Shown here: positions 61,801 through 64,000 of the stretch, in pieces
Layout of the letters: every line of letters starts with the position of its first letter
Numbering within the stretch: position 1 is the first letter of the stretch
NCBI GenBank assembly: GCA_002914845.1
Contig: JXTC01000108.1
Location: 47,570 to 111,569, forward strand
DNA length: 64,000 nucleotides
Direction of reading: 5' to 3'
Origin: Trema orientale
Taxonomy: Eukaryota; Streptophyta; Magnoliopsida; Rosales; Cannabaceae
The notes under the pieces: generated by a model
The model's input: only the letters and a program-made list of their open reading frames with translations
Database searches by the model: none
Told to the model about the DNA's origin: nothing
Position numbers and translations under genes: made by a program

Positions 61801-63054
61801 TGTCCAATTTGGGACCGGGTCCACACCAGACCGGTGACACGCAAAACGAGACAGATGATACAGTATATATATTAAACTTCTCCATTTTCCGAGTACATTC
61901 CAAAAATGGGGTCTAAAACACAATCCAACGGCTGGATTAAAAAGATCAAGCTTAAACTCAAAATTCCTAAAAATGGCAAATTTTGGTCCGGATAGTATGG
62001 GGTTGAGATATATATACCTTGACGATCCTTCCGATGATACGAATCCAACGGGACTGGTTTGGAGTAGAATGGACGCCAGAATCTTCACCGGCGGCCAAAA
62101 ATCCGAAATGGGTCAAAACGGCTTTTATGGAGTTTTCCGGCGAACCAGGCAGCGGCAGTGACTGGCGAGGGGCGGCGGAGCTTTGTTGTGACCTAGCGAG
62201 TCGACGCCGACGGGCTGGGGCGGCGGACAGTGGCCAGAGGTGAGCTGTAGCCTCCTTCTTCCTTCTGCCGAGAGAGAAACCGAGAGAGAGAGAGTGAGCC
62301 ACGGGAGGGAGAGAGAAGATAGGGGAGAGAGTGAACTGATATATATATATGTTTAAACTTTTTTTTTAATCTGGTCAAATACCATTTTGCCCCTTAAAAA
62401 AACTGGTTTTTACAAGTTAAGTGTGACCATGGTCGCCAAAAACTGTTGAGAAGTGATTTAAAAATACTACTGGTTGTCGAATGAGAATGGAACGACAGAT
62501 TTTAAAAACCTACTTCGTGTTTTTGTTAAAGTGACTCTCCAAATAATCTCTTTTGATTATCTTGAAAATTATTACATTCTGAAATTGATTTTATTCTGAA
62601 ATATATTGTTGAACCTTTTCAAATGATATATACTTGATCCAGCTAGTTAAGGTTACTGGTTACTTACTAAGCTGTCGAGCTCACTCTTTTATTTTTCCTT
62701 CACAGGTATTAAAGACCGTCAGTTAAGAGGTTCACTAAGAGAGAACTTATCTAGGTAATTGGGATATATTTGAGTTCATGAATGAAAGATGGAAAGCCAT
62801 TCATTTGTATTGGGAAAATATGAAGACTGGAAAGGTCAATTAGCACAAATTTGTTATATTACAGTATGTATTTTGTATAGTTAATTTTTAATATTTGGAG
62901 ACTTAATAGAATTATTGGGTTGTACATGATTTAGTGGTATTTATTGGAGTTTAATGTTTCTTTATTTTTATGAATTGTAGATAGATACCTTGCATATTTA
63001 TAAGGCTTTGCTTTATAGGTATGCGGCGCACGTCCTCGGATGCGGGGCGTGACA
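58866..63054 (+). mobile_element. Gypsy-type solo LTR in CRK4 exon 5, TSD TTATT
   Basis: Starts TGTGACGCCTG and ends GGGGCGTGACA, flanked by TTATT at 58861-58865 and 63055-63059, inside the codons for NILLD. Without its own insertion (60455-62414 plus the duplicated AGTTA) it measures about 2.2 kb. It holds the GACCTAGCTACAGGGGTTA array (60310-60455). A reverse copy of the family is at 48578-50813. Confidence 0.88.
60455..62414 (+). mobile_element. Second solo LTR nested in the first, TSD AGTTA
   Basis: Starts TGTCACGACCC and ends TTTTTACA, 1960 bp, with perfect AGTTA repeats at 60450-60454 and 62415-62419. It contains a GC-rich stretch (about 62080-62240) and a GA-rich tract. No internal protein part is present. 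The terminal TGTCACGACCC form is common in plant Gypsy LTRs. Confidence 0.88.
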
Positions 63055-63908
63055 TTATTAGATGACAAAATGAATCCTAAAATTTCAGATTTTGGTATGG
63101 CAAAGGTTTTTCTCGTAGACCAGACTCAAGGAAGTACCAATAGTATCGTTGGAACATATATAGTAAGTTTAAGGTCTCTCAATTTTTAAGCATTACCGAA
63201 CCAAGCGATTCATTGAGACTCTTAGGCTATGTGTCTTGCACTGTGCTTCCCTCTACAACTCTTCTCCCTATTCCTCTTTTTTTCCCTCCCTTTTTTGGCC
63301 TATTAATTTACTCAATGCATTACTGCTTAATTATTTAGTCCGGGCCAGCATAATGATTTTTCACATAAAAATACTTTCCGACCCTTTACTTTGATTTGTG
63401 GCATTAATCATATTATTGTTTTGTAGTGGTTACGTGTCGCCGGAGTATGCGATGCATGGAAAATTTTCTGTGAAGTCAGATGTGTTCAGCTTTGGTGTGT
63501 TGGTTCTAGAGATTCTGAGTGGAAAGAGAAACAATTTTTATCATCAATCACACGGTGTTGGAGACCTCTTGAGCTATGTGAGTATGACTTCACGTACACA
63601 ATTAATATGCTGCTACTTTCTTAACGCCATCATCATGAACTTTGAAGAGTGATTTTTAATTTATTTACATAAAGTGAAAGCATTGTAACATCTGAAGTCA
63701 TCACTCTGCTAAACTCAGCAGGCTTGGGAACTCTAGAGGGAAGGGACTCCCTTAGAATTCCTGGATCCAACAATAAGAATTTCCTTCTCAAGAAATGAAG
63801 TGATGAGATGCTAAAATCCAGTTCTTAGGCCCACAATGGTAACAATAGTTCTTATGCTCAGCAGTTACTCTGTTACTCTTCTAGTACCTCAACAGCCAGC
63901 GATATTTC

Positions 63909-64000
63909 TGTTAGGGTTTATGCCCTAAAAGCATGTATATTTTGGATATTTGCTGAATTAATAAAATGACATTTTTCTATTTGAATTTGTGCATAATTGG
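63909..64000 (+). mobile_element. Start of another LTR, running off the window
   Basis: CRK4 exon 7 similarity stops after CAACAGCCAGC, and TGTTAGGGTTTATGCCCTAA begins at 63909, a start typical of plant LTRs. The rest of the element is outside the window, so family and completeness are unknown. Confidence 0.55.

Larger units (their letters stand above)
58620..63908 (+). pseudogene. CRK4 pseudogene: exons 5-7 only, split by an LTR
   Basis: The conserved upstream sequence runs to about 58620 and joins directly to sequence matching CRK3 intron 4, so exons 1-4 are deleted. Exon 5 starts at 58727 (HEKQNQLNWTR type) with an extra T in the ILYLH codons, and is cut at 58865 by a solo LTR; it resumes at 63055 with DFGMAK and ends near 63162. 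Exon 6 (63427-63577, 151 bp) is intact ([13 protein letters not shown]). Exon 7 (from 63722) has a stop at 63734-63736 and lacks the part equivalent to HMGLLCV. Another LTR begins at 63909. No product is expected. Confidence 0.92.

Noticed and set aside
61967-62302. Open frames around 61.7-62.4 kb on both strands
   Set aside because: They lie inside the GC-rich part of a solo LTR with perfect 5-bp TSDs, with no conserved domain.

Overview
This is a gene-poor, AT-rich, repeat-packed stretch of a flowering plant nuclear genome, most likely a eudicot. The evidence is intron-containing cysteine-rich receptor-like kinase (CRK, DUF26) genes with GT-AG introns, plus plant-type CACTA, Mutator-like, SINE, Copia, Gypsy and TRIM elements. 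I cannot name the species. I saw no rRNA, tRNA gene, organelle DNA, CRISPR array or bacterial gene. A 446-base N gap lies at 18593-19038 and a single N at 39553.

Layout. 1-5.6 kb: the coding half of a CACTA (En/Spm) DNA transposon, minus strand, with a degraded TNP2-type transposase and an accessory TnpA-type gene; it runs off the left edge. 5.6-10 kb: AT-rich spacer with a candidate 1.2-kb TIR element and a tRNA-derived SINE that has an 18-bp target-site duplication (TSD). 10.04-20.54 kb: a complete Copia/Sirevirus-like fossil with two 1128-bp LTRs, minus strand, carrying a third coding block beyond pol. 20.5-26.3 kb: spacer, an isolated CACTA-type terminus and a partial Copia fossil. 26.36-29.88 kb: CRK1, an intact seven-exon gene (668 aa). 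29.9-34.5 kb: spacer with duplications, an 18-G run and several MITEs. 34.5-52.3 kb: CRK2, a pseudogene broken into three blocks, first by a Copia (35.1-47.2 kb) that itself holds a Gypsy (37.0-44.3 kb), then by a TRIM-like element that itself holds a Gypsy-type LTR. 54.0-58.0 kb: CRK3, an intact seven-exon gene (664 aa). 58.2-63.9 kb: CRK4, a pseudogene that lost exons 1-4 and is split by a solo LTR, which holds another solo LTR; a further LTR starts in its last exon at 63909 and runs off the window.

The host story is a tandem CRK array, all plus strand, made by duplication of a promoter-plus-gene unit; the same promoter block is recognisable at about 33.5, 54.05 and 58.3 kb. Two members keep every splice site and kinase motif and are predicted plasma-membrane receptor kinases with two extracellular DUF26 domains; two are dead. 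Transposons repeatedly landed in and around this array. Six insertions here have TSDs that can be read directly: three copies of one foldback MITE family with 9-bp TSDs, a 676-bp foldback element with a 9-bp TSD, and two solo LTRs, one inside the other. The CRK array as an insertion hot spot, the hairpin MITE family beside CRK promoters, and the extra coding block of the Sirevirus are the most interesting parts. No entirely unknown system is evident. LTR-type elements are described only as fossils.
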